Assembly (NCBI GenBank): GCA_945861855.1
Contig: CAMAWG010000029.1
Span: 1 to 34,931, forward strand
Source of the DNA: Rhodoplanes serenus
GTDB taxonomy: Bacteria > Pseudomonadota > Alphaproteobacteria > Rhizobiales > Xanthobacteraceae
Direction: 5' to 3'
Length of the DNA: 34,931 bases
Shown: positions 7,842-16,234 of the stretch, one piece after another
Position numbering within the stretch: position 1 is the stretch's first letter
Layout: every line of letters starts with the position of its first letter
The notes under the pieces: model-generated
Seen by the model: the letters and a program-made list of their open reading frames with translations, nothing else
Database searches by the model: none
What the model was told of the DNA's origin: nothing
Position numbers and translations under genes: made by a program

Positions 7842-8297
7842 CTATTTCTGCGCCGCGCGCATTTCCGCGATGGCGGCGACGGCGAGCTGATCGGCACGCT
7901 CGTTCAACTCGTGCCCGGCGTGGCCCTTGACCCAGTTCCAGCGCACGTTGTGCCCGCCAAGCGCGGCATCGAGCCGCTTCCACAGGTCGACGTTCTTCAC
8001 CGGCTTCTTGTCGGCGGTCTTCCAGCCGTTGCGCTTCCAGCCATGAATCCACTTCGAGATGCCGTCGTGGACGTACTTGCTGTCGGTGTGCAGCTCGACC
8101 GTGGACGGCTTCTTCAAGGCCTCCAGCGCCGCGATGGCCGCCATCAGTTCCATGCGGTTGTTGGTGGTGTGCGGCTCGCCGCCCTTCAATTCTTTTTCGT
8201 GTTCGCCATAGGTGAGGATCGCGCCCCAGCCGCCCGGGCCGGGATTGCCCGAGCAGGCGCCGTCGGTGTGGACGATGACGTGCGGGCCTTGCGTCAC
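7842..8297 (-). CDS. rnhA: ribonuclease HI
   Basis: 151 residues, normal for RNase HI, which cuts the RNA strand of RNA:DNA hybrids, including R-loops and Okazaki primers. The four acidic catalytic residues are visible: D12 ([11 protein letters not shown]), E50 (NNRMEL), D72 (HTDSKYV) and D136 (NERADQLA), plus H126 in the KGHAG loop. It begins at GTG 8297, whose last two bases form the TGA of thrB (a GTGA overlap), so it is translationally coupled to thrB. Longer upstream readings run inside thrB and are rejected. Third gene of the ispH-thrB-rnhA run. Confidence 0.96.
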   Translation of the reverse strand: MTQGPHVIVHTDGACSGNPGPGGWGAILTYGEHEKELKGGEPHTTNNRMELMAAIAALEALKKPSTVELHTDSKYVHDGISKWIHGWKRNGWKTADKKPVKNVDLWKRLDAALGGHNVRWNWVKGHAGHELNERADQLAVAAIAEMRAAQK

Positions 8298-9274
8298 GCG
8301 CGGGTCCCTTCGGCCGGCAGGCCATAGTCGTGCACGCTCGCGGCCTTCTGGTGGAAGCGGAGCTTGCGGAAATACTCCAGCGGATTTTTTGGTTGCACCA
8401 GAGCGCCCGCGGGCACGTTGAGCCAGTCCACCAGCCGGGTCAGCAGGAAGCGCATTGCCGCGCCGCGCGCGAGCATCGGCAGCGCGTTGCGCTCGGCATC
8501 CGACAGCGGCCGGGTCTTGATATAGGCGGCCAGGAGGTTGCGGCCCTTGGTGACGTTGTAGGAGTGATCCGGCTCGAAGCACCAGGCGTTGAGGCAGATT
8601 GCGACGTCGAACGCGAGCGTGTCGGTGCAGGCGAAATAGAAGTCGATCAGGCCGGAGAGCCGGTCGCCCAGGAAGAACACGTTGTCGGGAAAGAGGTCGG
8701 CGTGGATCACGCCCTGCGGCAGGTCGCGCGGCCAGGACTTTTCGAGTTTCCCCAGTTCCTCTTCGATTGTCGCGCGCATGCCGTGCTGCAGGCTATCGGC
8801 GCGATCGGCCGCCTGTTCGAACAGCGGTCGCCAGCCCGTGACGGAGAGCGTGTTGCGCCTTTGCCCTGCGAAGTCGGCGCCGGCCAGGTGCATCCGCGCG
8901 AGCGCCTCGCCGACCGCCGCGCAGTGGCCGGCGTCGGGTCTGCGCATCCACATGCCGTCGAGGAAGGTGACGATGGCGGCCGGCCGGCCGCACAATTCGC
9001 CCAGCGCCTGGCCGCTGCGGTTTTTTACCGGCTGTGGGCAGGTGATGCCGCGCGAGGCGAGGTGTTCCATCAGCGCGAGGAAGAACGGCACGTCGCCGGC
9101 CGCCACGCGCTTCTCGTAGAGCGTCAGGATGTAATGGCCGGAGCCGGTGTGGACTAGGAAGTTGGAATTCTCGACGCCCTCGGCGATGCCCTTGTAGGAC
9201 AACAGCTCGCCCAGGTCGTAGCCCGCGAGAAATCGTCCCAGGTCTTCGGCGGAAACGTCGGTGTAGACGGCCAT
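8294..9274 (-). CDS. thrB: homoserine kinase, ThrB2/APH-fold type
   Basis: 326 residues with the aminoglycoside-phosphotransferase fold, the homoserine kinase type found in Alphaproteobacteria and Pseudomonas rather than the GHMP kinase of E. coli. It phosphorylates homoserine on the threonine pathway. Signatures are '[22 protein letters not shown]' near 33-54 for ATP binding, the catalytic HADLFPDN at 191-198 and the metal site IDF at 210-212. ATG 9274 gives full family length. The frame ends in the overlap with rnhA; ispH ends 57 bases upstream, so one transcript is likely. The order ispH-thrB-rnhA is, to my knowledge, common in rhizobia. Confidence 0.95.
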   Translation of the reverse strand: MAVYTDVSAEDLGRFLAGYDLGELLSYKGIAEGVENSNFLVHTGSGHYILTLYEKRVAAGDVPFFLALMEHLASRGITCPQPVKNRSGQALGELCGRPAAIVTFLDGMWMRRPDAGHCAAVGEALARMHLAGADFAGQRRNTLSVTGWRPLFEQAADRADSLQHGMRATIEEELGKLEKSWPRDLPQGVIHADLFPDNVFFLGDRLSGLIDFYFACTDTLAFDVAICLNAWCFEPDHSYNVTKGRNLLAAYIKTRPLSDAERNALPMLARGAAMRFLLTRLVDWLNVPAGALVQPKNPLEYFRKLRFHQKAASVHDYGLPAEGTRA

Positions 9275-9331
9275 GCGTCCAGTACGGCCCTGCGTCGGGC
9301 TATCCCGTCAAGAGGCAGTTGAACGGAAGAT

Positions 9332-10321
9332 CTAGGCCGCCGCGTTGTCGCGAAGCTGACGCGGCAGCGGGAAGAACATGCCGGATTCGTCGGCGCCCGA
9401 CACGGTCTCCACGTTCAGCGTGTAGCGCGCGGCGAACGCATCGAGAATTTCCTCGACCAGCACCTCCGGCGCCGAGGCGCCCGCGGTGACGCCCAGCGTC
9501 TTGATGCCTTCGAATTTCGACCAGTCGATCTCGGCCGCGCGCTGCACCAGCACCGAATAGCTGCAGCCGGCCCGCTCGGCGACCTCCTGCAGGCGCCTGG
9601 AGTTGGAGGAGTTCGGCGCGCCGACCACGACCAGCGCATCGACCTGCGGCGCCACGCGCTTGACCGCCTCCTGGCGGTTGGTGGTGGCGTAGCAGATGTC
9701 CTCCTTGTGCGGAGCGACGATGCCTGGGAAGCGGCGCTTGAGGGTTGCCACGATGTCGGCGGTGTCGTCGAGCGACAGCGTGGTCTGGGTCACATAAGAC
9801 AGCTTGCTCTCATCGCGCGGCTGGAACGCCTCGGCCTCCGCGACGGTCTGAACCAGCGTGATCGCGCCGTCGGGCAACTGGCCGAGTGTGCCAACCACTT
9901 CGGGATGCCCAGCGTGGCCGATCAGCACGATCTCGCGGCCGCGCTTGTGGTGGATTTCGGCCTCGCGGTGGACCTTGGTGACCAGCGGGCAGGTGGCATC
10001 GAACGAGAAGAAATTGCGGCGCCGCGATTCCACGGGAATGGATTTCGGCACCCCGTGAGCCGAGAAGATCACCGGCGCCTTGGTGTCGTCCGGGATTTCG
10101 GAGAGTTCCTCGACGAAGATCGCGCCCTTGGCCTTGAGGCTCTCCACGACGTAACGGTTGTGAACGATCTCGTGGCGGACATAGACCGGCGCTCCATAGC
10201 GCTTGAGCGCCTGCTCGACCGAATCGATGGCCCGCACCACGCCGGCGCAGAACCCGCGCGGGGAGCAGAGCAGGACCTTGAGCTGCGGTTTGTCGGAATT
10301 GCCGTGGTTTTCTGGCGCCAT
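9332..10321 (-). CDS. ispH: 4-hydroxy-3-methylbut-2-enyl diphosphate reductase
   Basis: 329 residues, the last enzyme of the MEP isoprenoid pathway, an iron-sulphur protein making IPP and DMAPP. Cluster cysteines are in GFCAGV (C25), DATCPLV and [10 protein letters not shown]. 'HNRYVV', 'FSAHGVP' and 'GAPNSSNS' are other family motifs. ATG 10321 was chosen because it starts just before the conserved '[14 protein letters not shown]'. A TTG at 10369 in frame would add 16 residues of no known homology. The start lacks a ribosome site and is preceded by TTTCTCTCCT, so a leaderless or short-leader message is possible, with TTGACA at about 10353-10358 as a candidate -35. It is divergent from the DUF1013 gene. 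Confidence 0.97.
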   Translation of the reverse strand: MAPENHGNSDKPQLKVLLCSPRGFCAGVVRAIDSVEQALKRYGAPVYVRHEIVHNRYVVESLKAKGAIFVEELSEIPDDTKAPVIFSAHGVPKSIPVESRRRNFFSFDATCPLVTKVHREAEIHHKRGREIVLIGHAGHPEVVGTLGQLPDGAITLVQTVAEAEAFQPRDESKLSYVTQTTLSLDDTADIVATLKRRFPGIVAPHKEDICYATTNRQEAVKRVAPQVDALVVVGAPNSSNSRRLQEVAERAGCSYSVLVQRAAEIDWSKFEGIKTLGVTAGASAPEVLVEEILDAFAARYTLNVETVSGADESGMFFPLPRQLRDNAAA

Positions 10322-10373
10322 AGGAGAGAAATGAGGTTCCGACCCCCAACCTGTCAAGGCGACCGGCAAATCC

Positions 10374-10403
10374 TTGCGCTTTCAGGGGGTAAATGCCTAT
10401 ATT
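10374..10403 (+). promoter_or_regulatory. predicted sigma-70 promoter of the DUF1013 gene
   Basis: TTGCGC (10374-10379) is separated by 18 bases from TATATT (10398-10403). The box fits the alphaproteobacterial CTTGAC/CTATAT pattern moderately well. Transcription would start near 10410, leaving a leader of about 70 bases that carries the hairpin at 10417-10431. Spacing and match are seen; activity is inferred. Confidence 0.45.
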
Positions 10404-10416
10404 CCGGCGAATTCCA

Positions 10417-10431
10417 GTCATCCATGATGAC
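10417..10431. promoter_or_regulatory. palindrome GTCATC-CAT-GATGAC in the DUF1013 leader
   Basis: Perfect six-base arms with a three-base centre, located just after the predicted start of transcription and about 50 bases before the DUF1013 ATG. It could be an operator, possibly for self-regulation, or a small RNA hairpin. No specific binding protein is known. Confidence 0.3.
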
Positions 10432-10478
10432 ATTGGCCTCGTCCGGAAGGGCGGGCGGGGCGCAGAGGAGATTTACCC

Positions 10479-11195
10479 ATGCAAGAAGCACCTCTGATGC
10501 CAAAGGCGACCGCCGTCTGGCTGGTGGAAAACACCGCGCTGTCGTTCGACCAGGTCGCCGAGTTCTGCAAGCTGCATCCGCTCGAAGTGAAGGCCATCGC
10601 CGACGGAGACGCCGCCCAGGGGATTAAGGGCCTCGACCCGATTCAGACCGGGCAGTTGACGCGCGAGGAGATCGACAAGGGGGTCGCGGAGCCCGACCAC
10701 AAGCTTCAGCTTTCCAATCCCAAGGTGCGCCTGCCCGAGGCCAAGACCGGCACCAAGAAAAAGGGCCCGCGCTACACGCCGGTGTCCCGCCGCCAGGACC
10801 GGCCTAACGCCATCCTCTGGCTGATCCGCAATCATCCCGAGCTCAAGGACGCCCAGATCATGCGGCTCGTGGGGACCACCAAGTCCACCATCGCGGGCAT
10901 CCGCGATCGCACCCATTGGAACGCCGCGAGCCTGAGCCCGCTCGATCCGGTGACGCTCGGCCTGTGCTCGCAGATCGATCTCGACTTCGAGGTGCAGCGC
11001 GCCTCCAAGGAGAAGCCGGCCCCGGCCGAGAACAGCGTGACGCTGCTGCCGGCGTCGGTCACCACGGCGCCGCCGGAGCCCGCCGAGCCGGAGAGCCCGG
11101 CCGCGGCCAAGGCCAAGGAAGACCTCAACGTCGATGCGGTGTTCGCCAAGCTCAAGCAGATTGGCGGCAAGGCCGACGACAAGGACGGGGAATAG
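10479..11195 (+). CDS. DUF1013 / TrcR-type cell-cycle regulator
   Basis: 238 residues of the DUF1013 family, restricted to Alphaproteobacteria and named TrcR in current annotation as a cell-cycle transcription regulator. The N-terminus has 'ATAVWLVENTALSFDQVAEFC' (residues about 11-31) followed by 'LHPLEVKAIADGD'. A second helix-turn-helix-like part is 'RPNAILWLIRNHPELKDAQIMRLVGTTKSTIAGIRDRTHWN' near 108-148. The C-terminal third is Pro/Ala/Glu-rich and probably disordered, ending with a short helix. ATG 10479 has GAGGAG eight bases upstream; ATG 10497 would also give a complete domain. It is divergent from ispH and convergent with the GNAT gene. DNA binding is inferred from family knowledge. 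Confidence 0.88.
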   Translation: MQEAPLMPKATAVWLVENTALSFDQVAEFCKLHPLEVKAIADGDAAQGIKGLDPIQTGQLTREEIDKGVAEPDHKLQLSNPKVRLPEAKTGTKKKGPRYTPVSRRQDRPNAILWLIRNHPELKDAQIMRLVGTTKSTIAGIRDRTHWNAASLSPLDPVTLGLCSQIDLDFEVQRASKEKPAPAENSVTLLPASVTTAPPEPAEPESPAAAKAKEDLNVDAVFAKLKQIGGKADDKDGE

Positions 11196-11212
11196 CTTCC
11201 GGCTCGCCGGGA

Positions 11213-11668
11213 CTATGGCCGCCAGCGCATGCGAAAGACCGGGCGGCTGGACACCGGATTGACGTCGTCGCCGGCCATGACAAAACCGTGCTTCTCGTAG
11301 AACGCAATGGCGCGCGCGTTGTCGGTGTTGACCAGCAGGTCGAGCCGCGCCGGCGAGATGCGTTTGCCGGCGTCGAGCAGCATCCCCGCGACGTTGCTGC
11401 CCCAGAATTCCGGCGCCACCACGATCTGGTCGAGATAGCCGGTCTTGGGATCTACGGTCACGAAGCCTTCCAGCACGCCGTCCATTTCGGCGACCAGAAT
11501 TTTGGCCTGCGGCACCAGCTCCTGGCGCCAGCGCTCGCGCCACCAGGCCGCGCGCTCTTCGAAGTCGATATTGGGAAAGGCCTCCTGCCAGGTCCGTTGC
11601 CACAGCTCGATCGCCGCCTCCTCGTCGGCGGCGGCGTAGGGGCGGACCTTGAGAGCGGATGCGCTCAC
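11213..11668 (-). CDS. GNAT family N-acetyltransferase
   Basis: 151 residues with the GCN5-related acetyltransferase fold. The acetyl-CoA loop region is 'QIVVAPEFWGSNVAGMLLDAG' at about 81-101, and the C-terminal 'NARAIAFYEKHGFV' at 117-130 is the classic last motif. The N-terminal 'RPYAAADEEAAIELWQRTW' is also typical. Substrate cannot be told. It starts with GTG 11668, whose TG is shared with the TGA stop of the OmpA-domain gene, so it is translationally coupled to it, third in the MotA-OmpA-GNAT unit. Its stop is 17 bases from the convergent DUF1013 gene. Confidence 0.85.
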   Translation of the reverse strand: MSASALKVRPYAAADEEAAIELWQRTWQEAFPNIDFEERAAWWRERWRQELVPQAKILVAEMDGVLEGFVTVDPKTGYLDQIVVAPEFWGSNVAGMLLDAGKRISPARLDLLVNTDNARAIAFYEKHGFVMAGDDVNPVSSRPVFRMRWRP

Positions 11669-12684
11669 CGCTCCGTCAGCTTCAGCTCGATGCGGCGGTT
11701 GCGGCTGTAAGCCTCGTCGGTGGTGCCGGCATCGATCGGCTGGAACTCGCCGAAGCCCGCGGCCACCAGGCGCTGCGGCTGCATGCCCTTGCTGATGAGG
11801 TACTGCACCACCGCGATGGCGCGGGCGGCCGACAGGTCCCAGTTGGTGCGCCCGCCGCCGGTCGGCCGGACGTCGGTGTGGCCGTCGACGCGGAGCACCC
11901 AGGCGATGTCCTGCGGGATCTGCCTGGTGAGTTCAAGCAGGACGGTGGCGATCTTGTCAAGCTCTGTGCGCCCCTCCGGCTTGAGCACCGACTGTCCGGT
12001 GTCGAAGAACACCTCGGATTGCAGCACGAAACGGTCGCCGACGATGCGGATGTCCGGGCGGTTGCCGAGCAACTCCCGCAGCCGTCCGAAGAAATCGGAC
12101 CGGTAGCGCGACAGCTCCTGCACGCGCTGCGCCAGCGCGATGTTGAGGCGCTGCCCGAGCTCGGCGAGGCGGGATTGCGAGTCCTTGTCCCGTTTGTCGG
12201 ACACGTCGAGCGCCTGTTCCAGTGCGCCGAGCTGGCGGCGCAGCGCCGCGATCTGCTGGTTGAGCACTTCGACCTGGGCGAGCGCGCGGAGCGAAACCTG
12301 CTTCTCGGCGTCGAGCTTGCCGCTCAGCTCCGACACCTGACCCTGCGCGGCCGCGGTGCCGCCGCTCAGGCTGTCGTAGAGTCCCTTGTAGCGGTCGCGC
12401 TCGGTGTCGGTGGTGGCGAGGCTCGCGCGCAATTGCGCGATCTGCTCCTCCAGCGACACCTTGCTGCTCTGTTCGAGCCCCAGCAGATCCGTGAGCTGGG
12501 CGATGCGCGCGGACAGGCGCGCCAGCGCGGTGTCCTTGCCGGTGACCTCCTGCGACAGCACGAACTGCACGACCACGAACACAGTGAGCAGGAAGATGAT
12601 GCCGAGGATCAGCGTCGACAGCGCGTCGACGAAGCCGGGCCAGTAATCGACGCCGCGATCGCGGCGGGCGCGGGATAGGGCCAT
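11665..12684 (-). CDS. OmpA-domain inner-membrane protein, MotB/TolR-like partner
   Basis: 339 residues. One N-terminal membrane helix (about 21-44) follows 'WPGFVDAL', with D20 placed as the proton-carrying aspartate of MotB/TolR-type partners. A long coiled coil covers about 48-200. The C-terminal OmpA peptidoglycan-binding domain (about 217-337) has 'VFFDTGQSVLKPEG', 'VDGHTDVRP', 'NWDLSAARA' with D283, and 'SRNRRIEL'. Thus it should span the periplasm and grip the cell wall while its helix pairs with the channel encoded 30 bases upstream. It is not a flagellar MotB by context. Role in envelope or division is inferred only. Confidence 0.88.
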   Translation of the reverse strand: MALSRARRDRGVDYWPGFVDALSTLILGIIFLLTVFVVVQFVLSQEVTGKDTALARLSARIAQLTDLLGLEQSSKVSLEEQIAQLRASLATTDTERDRYKGLYDSLSGGTAAAQGQVSELSGKLDAEKQVSLRALAQVEVLNQQIAALRRQLGALEQALDVSDKRDKDSQSRLAELGQRLNIALAQRVQELSRYRSDFFGRLRELLGNRPDIRIVGDRFVLQSEVFFDTGQSVLKPEGRTELDKIATVLLELTRQIPQDIAWVLRVDGHTDVRPTGGGRTNWDLSAARAIAVVQYLISKGMQPQRLVAAGFGEFQPIDAGTTDEAYSRNRRIELKLTER

Positions 12685-12714
12685 GTTATTCCACTCGTCC
12701 TGCTGCTCGCCCCG

Positions 12715-13707
12715 CTACTTGTCGATCCGCTCACGCGCCAGAATTTCGAGCAGCCGGCGCACCTCGCGGTGCTGCTCGGCCTGCGAGTCGACCCAGTCGC
12801 GGATCATCTGCTGTTCGGTTCGCATGTGGTGGACGAGGCCCTGGATGGCTTCGGCGAGGTTCGCCATGGCATTGGTTGCGGCCTTGTTCGAGCCTGAGCC
12901 GGTGATAGCCTCACGAAGCCGCTCGATCGCAACCCGCATCTCGCCCGAGCCGGTGCTGCCGCCAGCCATGGCGTCGGCATCGGTCGCTCCGCCGAGGTCG
13001 TGCACGGTGGTGGCAAGCCAATCCTCAAGCTCGGTGTGGAAGCGGTTCTGTGCCTGGCTCATCTGCAGATCGAGGAAGCCCAGAACGAGCGAGCCTGCGA
13101 GGCCGAACAGCGATGACGAGAACGAGATGCCCATGCCGCTGAGCGGGGCTGCCAGCCCCTCGCGGAGCGAATCGAACGTCGCGTTGGCGTCGCCGCCCAC
13201 CTTCAGGTTGTTGATGACGCTGCCGACCGAGCTGACGGTCTCGATCAGTCCCCAGAATGTGCCGAGCAGGCCGAGGAAGATCAGCAGTCCGGTCATGTAG
13301 CGGGAAATTTCGCGCGCCTCGTCGAGCCGGATGGCGACCGAATCGAGGATGCTGCGCATGGTCTGCGACGACATCGACATGCGGCCGATGCGGTCGCCCA
13401 GGATCGCCGCCATCGGCGCGAGCAGCACCGGCGGCCGTTCCACCGCGATTCCCGGATCGGCCAGCCGGAAGCCGTTGACCCAGGCCACTTCGCGGAACAG
13501 CCGGATCACCTGCCGGAACGCCAGCAGGATGCCGATCACCAGGACGCCGATGATGAGCGCGTTGAGCGGCGGGTTGGCCTTGAACGCGGTCAGGATCTGC
13601 GGGTGGATGACGACGACGATCAGACCGCACAGGATCAGAAAGACCGACATCCGCACCAGAAAGATGCGGGGCGAGGAAACCTTGAACGGATCGATGTCTT
13701 GCGCCAT
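12715..13707 (-). CDS. MotA/TolQ/ExbB-type proton channel protein
   Basis: 330 residues with four likely membrane helices: about 14-36, 47-66, 137-158 and 192-214. The second pair carries the MotA/TolQ/ExbB signature 'FLGLLGTFWGLIETV' and 'FSSSLFGLAGSLVLGF'. The segment between helices 2 and 3 and the charged tail after 215 are cytoplasmic, and the end (about 290-330) looks coiled. It should form a proton-driven stator with the OmpA-domain protein downstream. No flagellar, tol or exb genes are adjacent. ATG 13707 has AAGG six bases upstream; a promoter is predicted about 35-60 bases before it. Function beyond the energy-transducing fold is unknown. Confidence 0.9.
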   Translation of the reverse strand: MAQDIDPFKVSSPRIFLVRMSVFLILCGLIVVVIHPQILTAFKANPPLNALIIGVLVIGILLAFRQVIRLFREVAWVNGFRLADPGIAVERPPVLLAPMAAILGDRIGRMSMSSQTMRSILDSVAIRLDEAREISRYMTGLLIFLGLLGTFWGLIETVSSVGSVINNLKVGGDANATFDSLREGLAAPLSGMGISFSSSLFGLAGSLVLGFLDLQMSQAQNRFHTELEDWLATTVHDLGGATDADAMAGGSTGSGEMRVAIERLREAITGSGSNKAATNAMANLAEAIQGLVHHMRTEQQMIRDWVDSQAEQHREVRRLLEILARERIDK

Positions 13708-13741
13708 GGTCGGCCTTTTCGTCGCCGAAGCCCGAGTCGTT

Positions 13742-13778
13742 ATTATGGCACGGGCTTGGCGAATGTAACGCAGGTTAC
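13742..13778 (-). promoter_or_regulatory. predicted promoter of the motA-like unit with overlapping inverted repeat
   Basis: On the minus strand, GTTACA (13769-13764) and CATAAT (13747-13742) are 16 bases apart, matching four and five of six consensus positions. An inverted repeat, GTAAC (13765-13769) and GTTAC (13774-13778), covers the -35 box and could be a repressor site. The leader would be about 30 bases. Activity is inferred. Confidence 0.45.
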
Positions 13779-13842
13779 TGCGGATTCAACGCAAATGCCG
13801 CCGAAACGGTCCGGCTCCGCGCCGGGCCAGGCCCTGCACGTC

Positions 13843-14634
13843 CTAACCGGCGGCTTTCAGCGATGTCTGCAATTCGCGATGGATCGTTTCGTTGCCGGCA
13901 ACGATATGCTTTTTCGTATACATGGCATCGCCGCCGTCGAGGTCGGTGACGAAGCCGCCGGCCTCGCGCACCAGGATCATTCCCGCCGCGATATCCCACG
14001 GCGAGATGTTGCGCTCCCAGTAGCCGTCGATCCGCCCCGCCGCGACGAAGGCAAGATCGAGCGCGGCGGCGCCGAACCGGCGCAGCCCCGCAACCTTGTC
14101 CTGGACGGCGCCCAGCTCGCGCAGCCCCAATTCCAGGTCGCCACGCCCGCGATGCGGCAGGCCGCAGGCGATCACGGCGTCGGCAAGGCCCTTGCGTGCG
14201 GCCACCCGCAGCCGCTTGTCGTTGAGGAAGGCGCCCTTGCCGCGCTCGGCGGTGTAGAGCTCGTCGGTGATTGGGTTGTAGATCACGCCCGCCACGACCG
14301 TGCCGGAGCGCTCCAGCCCGATCGAGATGGCGAACTGCGGAATACCGTGCAGGAAATTGGTGGTGCCGTCGAGCGGATCGACGATCCAGCAGTGGCTGGT
14401 GTCGGTGCCTTCGTGACGGCCGCCTTCCTCGCCGAGGAAGCTGTAGCCGGGCCGGGCCTTTTTCAGTTCGGCGCGCAGCGTCTCCTCGGCGCGGCGGTCG
14501 GCGGCGGTGACGAAATTAGCCGGTCCCTTGAGCGACACCTGGAGGTTCTCGACTTCGCCGAAGTCACGCTTGAGCGCGCGGGCGGCCTTGCGGGCCGCTG
14601 CGATCATCACATTGAGAAGGGCGGAGTGCTGCAT
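13843..14634 (-). CDS. suhB: inositol-1-monophosphatase family protein
   Basis: 263 residues, the Mg-dependent inositol monophosphatase/SuhB family, dephosphorylating inositol phosphates; bacterial SuhB also affects rRNA transcription. Metal-binding motifs are 'LGEEGG' (about 67-72), 'WIVDPLDGTTNF' (about 83-94) and the C-terminal 'SPWDIAAGMILVREAGG'. ATG 14634 shares one base with the efp stop (TGATG), so the two are translationally coupled. Its 3' end is 135 bases before the motA-like start. Whether the physiological substrate is inositol phosphate, fructose bisphosphate or another sugar phosphate cannot be told. Confidence 0.92.
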   Translation of the reverse strand: MQHSALLNVMIAAARKAARALKRDFGEVENLQVSLKGPANFVTAADRRAEETLRAELKKARPGYSFLGEEGGRHEGTDTSHCWIVDPLDGTTNFLHGIPQFAISIGLERSGTVVAGVIYNPITDELYTAERGKGAFLNDKRLRVAARKGLADAVIACGLPHRGRGDLELGLRELGAVQDKVAGLRRFGAAALDLAFVAAGRIDGYWERNISPWDIAAGMILVREAGGFVTDLDGGDAMYTKKHIVAGNETIHRELQTSLKAAG

Positions 14635-15200
14635 CAGTCGGCCCGCCGCACATACGCCACTTCATCGGTCGAGACCACGACCTTCTCGCCGGTGCCGATG
14701 AACGGCGGCACCAGCACGCGCAGGCCGTTTTCGAGCTTCGCCGACTTGTAGGACGAGGTTGCGGTCTGGCCCTTGATGTGGGCGTCGGCCTCGACCACTT
14801 CGAGCACCACCGTCTCCGGCAGCTTGATGCCGATCGGCCGATCCCCGTGCAGTTGCACCTGCACCATCATGCCGTCCTGCAGGAAGGTCGAGCGGTCGCC
14901 GACGAAGTCCTCGCCCAGCTCGATCTGGTCGTAGGTCGCCGTATCCATGAACACGAGCTGCTCGCCCTGCTTGTAGAGGAACTGGAACTGCCGGCGCTCG
15001 ACCTCGGTTTCCTCGACCCGGTCGCTGGCGCCGAAGCGCTGGTTGAGCTTGCGGCCATCGAGGATGTTCTTGAGCTCGACCTGGTTGTAGGCCGGGCCCT
15101 TGCCGGGCTTGACCGCCATGGTCTTGACCGCGGCCCAGAGCGAGCCGTCATGCTCGATCACCATGCCCGGCCGGACGTCGCTGCCGCTGATTTTGGCCAT
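14634..15200 (-). CDS. efp: elongation factor P
   Basis: 188 residues, the usual size. EF-P binds between the P and E sites of stalled ribosomes and helps to make consecutive proline peptide bonds. Domain I carries the loop 'PGKGPAY' with K34 at the tip, the lysine modified by EpmA in many bacteria. The OB domains follow, with '[41 protein letters not shown]' near 126-166. ATG 15200 is preferred because it begins the conserved '[19 protein letters not shown]'. The epm genes are not in the window. It is followed without gap by suhB. Confidence 0.97.
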   Translation of the reverse strand: MAKISGSDVRPGMVIEHDGSLWAAVKTMAVKPGKGPAYNQVELKNILDGRKLNQRFGASDRVEETEVERRQFQFLYKQGEQLVFMDTATYDQIELGEDFVGDRSTFLQDGMMVQVQLHGDRPIGIKLPETVVLEVVEADAHIKGQTATSSYKSAKLENGLRVLVPPFIGTGEKVVVSTDEVAYVRRAD

Positions 15201-15247
15201 GGCGTGCAGATGCCCCGACGCCGGAACATCCGTCAAGGCTTGATGTG

Positions 15248-16234
15248 TCAGCGGCCGAGCGGACCGGGTGCGGTGGAGATGGGGGGCGGGCCGGGCGCCT
15301 TCATGCGGGCGATCCAGGGCTTGGCTCGGGTCTCAGCCGCTGTGCGATCTGGCGGCTTCATCGTCCGCATGAATCCCTCCAGGTACGGGTCGGTCTCGCC
15401 GCCGGCCTTCGCGATCAGGTACCAGCGGCCAGCCTGGACCGGATCGGCCTTGATGCCGCGGCCGCTCGCATACATCATCGCCAGCCGGCTCTGGGCGACC
15501 GCGCTGCCCTTCTGGGCCGCCTTGAGGAAATAGCCGCCGGCGGCGCTCTCGTCCTTGGCGACTCCGGTGCCGTTGAACAGCGCGATACCATATTCGACCT
15601 CGGCATCGGTATGACCCGTGCGGGCCGCGACGCCTAAGAGCCGCGCGGCCTCCGCCGGATCCTTCTTCACGCCGCGGCCGTCCTTGTAAAAGGTGGCCAG
15701 CGCGTATTGCGCCTGCGGATTGCCGGCGTCGGAGGCCTTGCGCATGAGCTCGGCAGCGCGGTTGGAGTCCTGCGGGACGATCTGGCCTTCGAGGTAGAGC
15801 AGCGCGAGATTGTAGGCTGCGACGACGTGGCCGAGCTTGCCGGCTTCGGCGAGGAGCTTCGCCGCCTCCTGGCGATCGGGCGGACCGCCGCGGCCTGACA
15901 ATTTGAGTATGGCGAGCGCGAACATCGCCTCGCGGTCGCCGCGCGCGCTCGCGAGCTTGTACCACTCCACGGCTTTCTTATCGTCGTTTGCGACCCCGAG
16001 GCCGTCGGCATAGAGCTCGCCCAGCAGCGTCATGGCCTTGGGATCGTTTTTCTCCTCGACCCGCCGCGTCGCCTCCTTGAATGCGGTGAGATACTGGCCG
16101 AGCTGATAGGCGGTGTAGGCCGCATCCGGCTCCGCGGCAGCCGGCTGCTGCGGGACAGGCCTGGGCTGTGCTTCGGCCGGCGTAGCGAGCAGGGTCGCGA
16201 TCAGCGCCGCAAGGACGATGCGGCCGCTGCTCAT
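15248..16234 (-). CDS. secreted Sel1-repeat (TPR-like) protein
   Basis: 328 residues. Signal peptide about 1-23 (ATPAEAQ), then a Pro/Ala-rich linker and about six Sel1-like repeats from about 65 to 270. Examples are '[30 protein letters not shown]', '[26 protein letters not shown]' and '[26 protein letters not shown]'. It is likely a periplasmic scaffold or regulator, as with other Sel1 proteins. It starts at ATG 16234, overlapping the ThiE-like stop (ATGA). It is followed by efp after 47 bases. The partner proteins are unknown. The longer in-frame reading would lie inside the ThiE-like gene. Confidence 0.88.
   Translation of the reverse strand: MSSGRIVLAALIATLLATPAEAQPRPVPQQPAAAEPDAAYTAYQLGQYLTAFKEATRRVEEKNDPKAMTLLGELYADGLGVANDDKKAVEWYKLASARGDREAMFALAILKLSGRGGPPDRQEAAKLLAEAGKLGHVVAAYNLALLYLEGQIVPQDSNRAAELMRKASDAGNPQAQYALATFYKDGRGVKKDPAEAARLLGVAARTGHTDAEVEYGIALFNGTGVAKDESAAGGYFLKAAQKGSAVAQSRLAMMYASGRGIKADPVQAGRWYLIAKAGGETDPYLEGFMRTMKPPDRTAAETRAKPWIARMKAPGPPPISTAPGPLGR

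Noticed and set aside
10322-10369. Extended ispH start at TTG 10369
   Set aside because: It adds 16 residues without family similarity and no ribosome site; the TTGACA there looks more like a promoter element.
11665-13707. A Zorya-type (ZorAB) anti-phage system
   Set aside because: The long coiled coil is on the OmpA partner and not on the channel protein, and there are no ZorC/ZorD or other defence genes near. A housekeeping stator-like pair is a better reading.
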